Part shown: one piece after another, positions 6,622 through 6,786 of the stretch
How the letters are laid out: each line of letters begins with the position of its first letter
Position numbering within the stretch: the first letter of the stretch is position 1
Notes under the pieces: generated by a model
Seen by the model: the letters and a program-made list of their open reading frames with translations, nothing else
Database searches by the model: none
Told to the model about the DNA's origin: nothing
From: Bacteroidales bacterium UBA3724
GTDB lineage: Bacteria; Bacteroidota; Bacteroidia; Bacteroidales; P3
Assembly: GCA_002371315.1 (NCBI GenBank)
Contig: DFHL01000055.1
Span: 1 to 6,786 of the forward strand
Length of the DNA: 6,786 nt
Direction: 5' to 3'
Made by a program: the position numbers and the translations under genes

Positions 6622-6740
6622 GCGTCTCTCCGAGACGCTGAATGGCGAGGTCTTCGTAGACCCCACACTGCGTTCCTTGTGTGGGGTTATTAAGATTCAG
6701 CCTCTTCGAGGCTGGTGGAAAACCAGTCCGTACAAGACTG
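6622..6740. repeat. Cluster of short palindromes, REP-like intergenic element
   Basis: About 120 bp contains six short inverted repeats. They are GCGTCTC/GAGACGC (6622-6638, 3-nt loop), GGTCT/AGACC (6649-6662), CCCCACAC/GTGTGGGG (6661-6686, 10-nt loop), CAGCCTC/GAGGCTG (6698-6714, 3-nt loop), CTGGT/ACCAG (6712-6726) and CAGTC/GACTG (6724-6740). Some neighbours share bases, so they are alternative folds. No reading frame with family resemblance runs through it. Such arrays resemble the repetitive extragenic palindromes of Bacteroidota genomes. It could also act as structured RNA if transcription toward the A2M gene begins further upstream. The hairpins are seen directly; membership of a repeat family is inference. 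Confidence 0.65.
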
Positions 6741-6786
6741 TCCATCGGCGAATCGGGAAATAAATAAGTAAATGGTCAAAAATAAC

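Larger units (their letters stand above)
6478..6786. other. Non-coding region upstream of the A2M gene
   Basis: No gene is supported in these 309 bases on either strand. From the A2M start outward they hold an A/T-rich leader without a Shine-Dalgarno sequence, the three GGGGCA motifs, the hairpin cluster, and about 45 bp of A-rich sequence to the window edge. At the very edge, TATTTTTG (minus strand, 6784-6777) fits the -7 consensus, but its -33 partner would lie outside the window. Confidence 0.7.

Noticed and set aside
6777..6784. TATTTTTG on the minus strand as a promoter -7 box
   Set aside because: It fits the consensus but sits at the window edge in A-rich DNA, with the -33 position not visible and about 300 bp from the nearest start codon. 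It is too easily a chance match to annotate as a feature.

Overview
The window looks like chromosomal DNA of a Bacteroidota (Bacteroidales-type) bacterium. Three things point there. The atpD upstream region carries a TATCTTTG -7 box, the Bacteroidota sigma-factor consensus TAnnTTTG. No clear Shine-Dalgarno sequences precede the genes. The main gene is a very large, signal-peptide-bearing alpha-2-macroglobulin (A2M) family protein of the Bacteroidota type. Coding DNA is GC-rich and intergenic DNA is AT-rich. All real genes lie on the minus strand, so the biological order runs from high to low coordinates.

Reading in that direction: positions 6786-6478 are non-coding. They hold a cluster of short hairpins (about 6622-6740), then an AT-rich leader with three GGGGCA motifs. 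Positions 6477-640 are one uninterrupted 1,945-codon reading frame. Residues 1 to about 1821 are an exported A2M-like protein: signal peptide, TPR-like helical N-terminus, MG domains, and an alpha/alpha-toroid 'thioester' domain that lacks the thioester cysteine. The last part is not A2M. After about 90 bp of short tandem repeats and a 16-bp palindrome (928-1017), the frame continues into the C-terminal piece of TruB, the tRNA pseudouridine-55 synthase, and stops at 640-642. Positions 581-1 are the first 193 codons of atpD (F1 ATP synthase beta subunit), which runs off the window. Its promoter overlaps the end of the truB fragment.

The A2M and ATP synthase genes have no evident functional link. 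The notable event is the junction: the A2M gene has lost its C-terminus and truB its catalytic N-terminal part, and the two are joined in frame through repeat DNA. This is either a real repeat-mediated deletion or rearrangement, or an assembly misjoin at a dispersed repeat. The window alone cannot decide between these. I found no CRISPR array, tRNA, rRNA, complete transposon or phage gene, and no clear new defence or mobile system.
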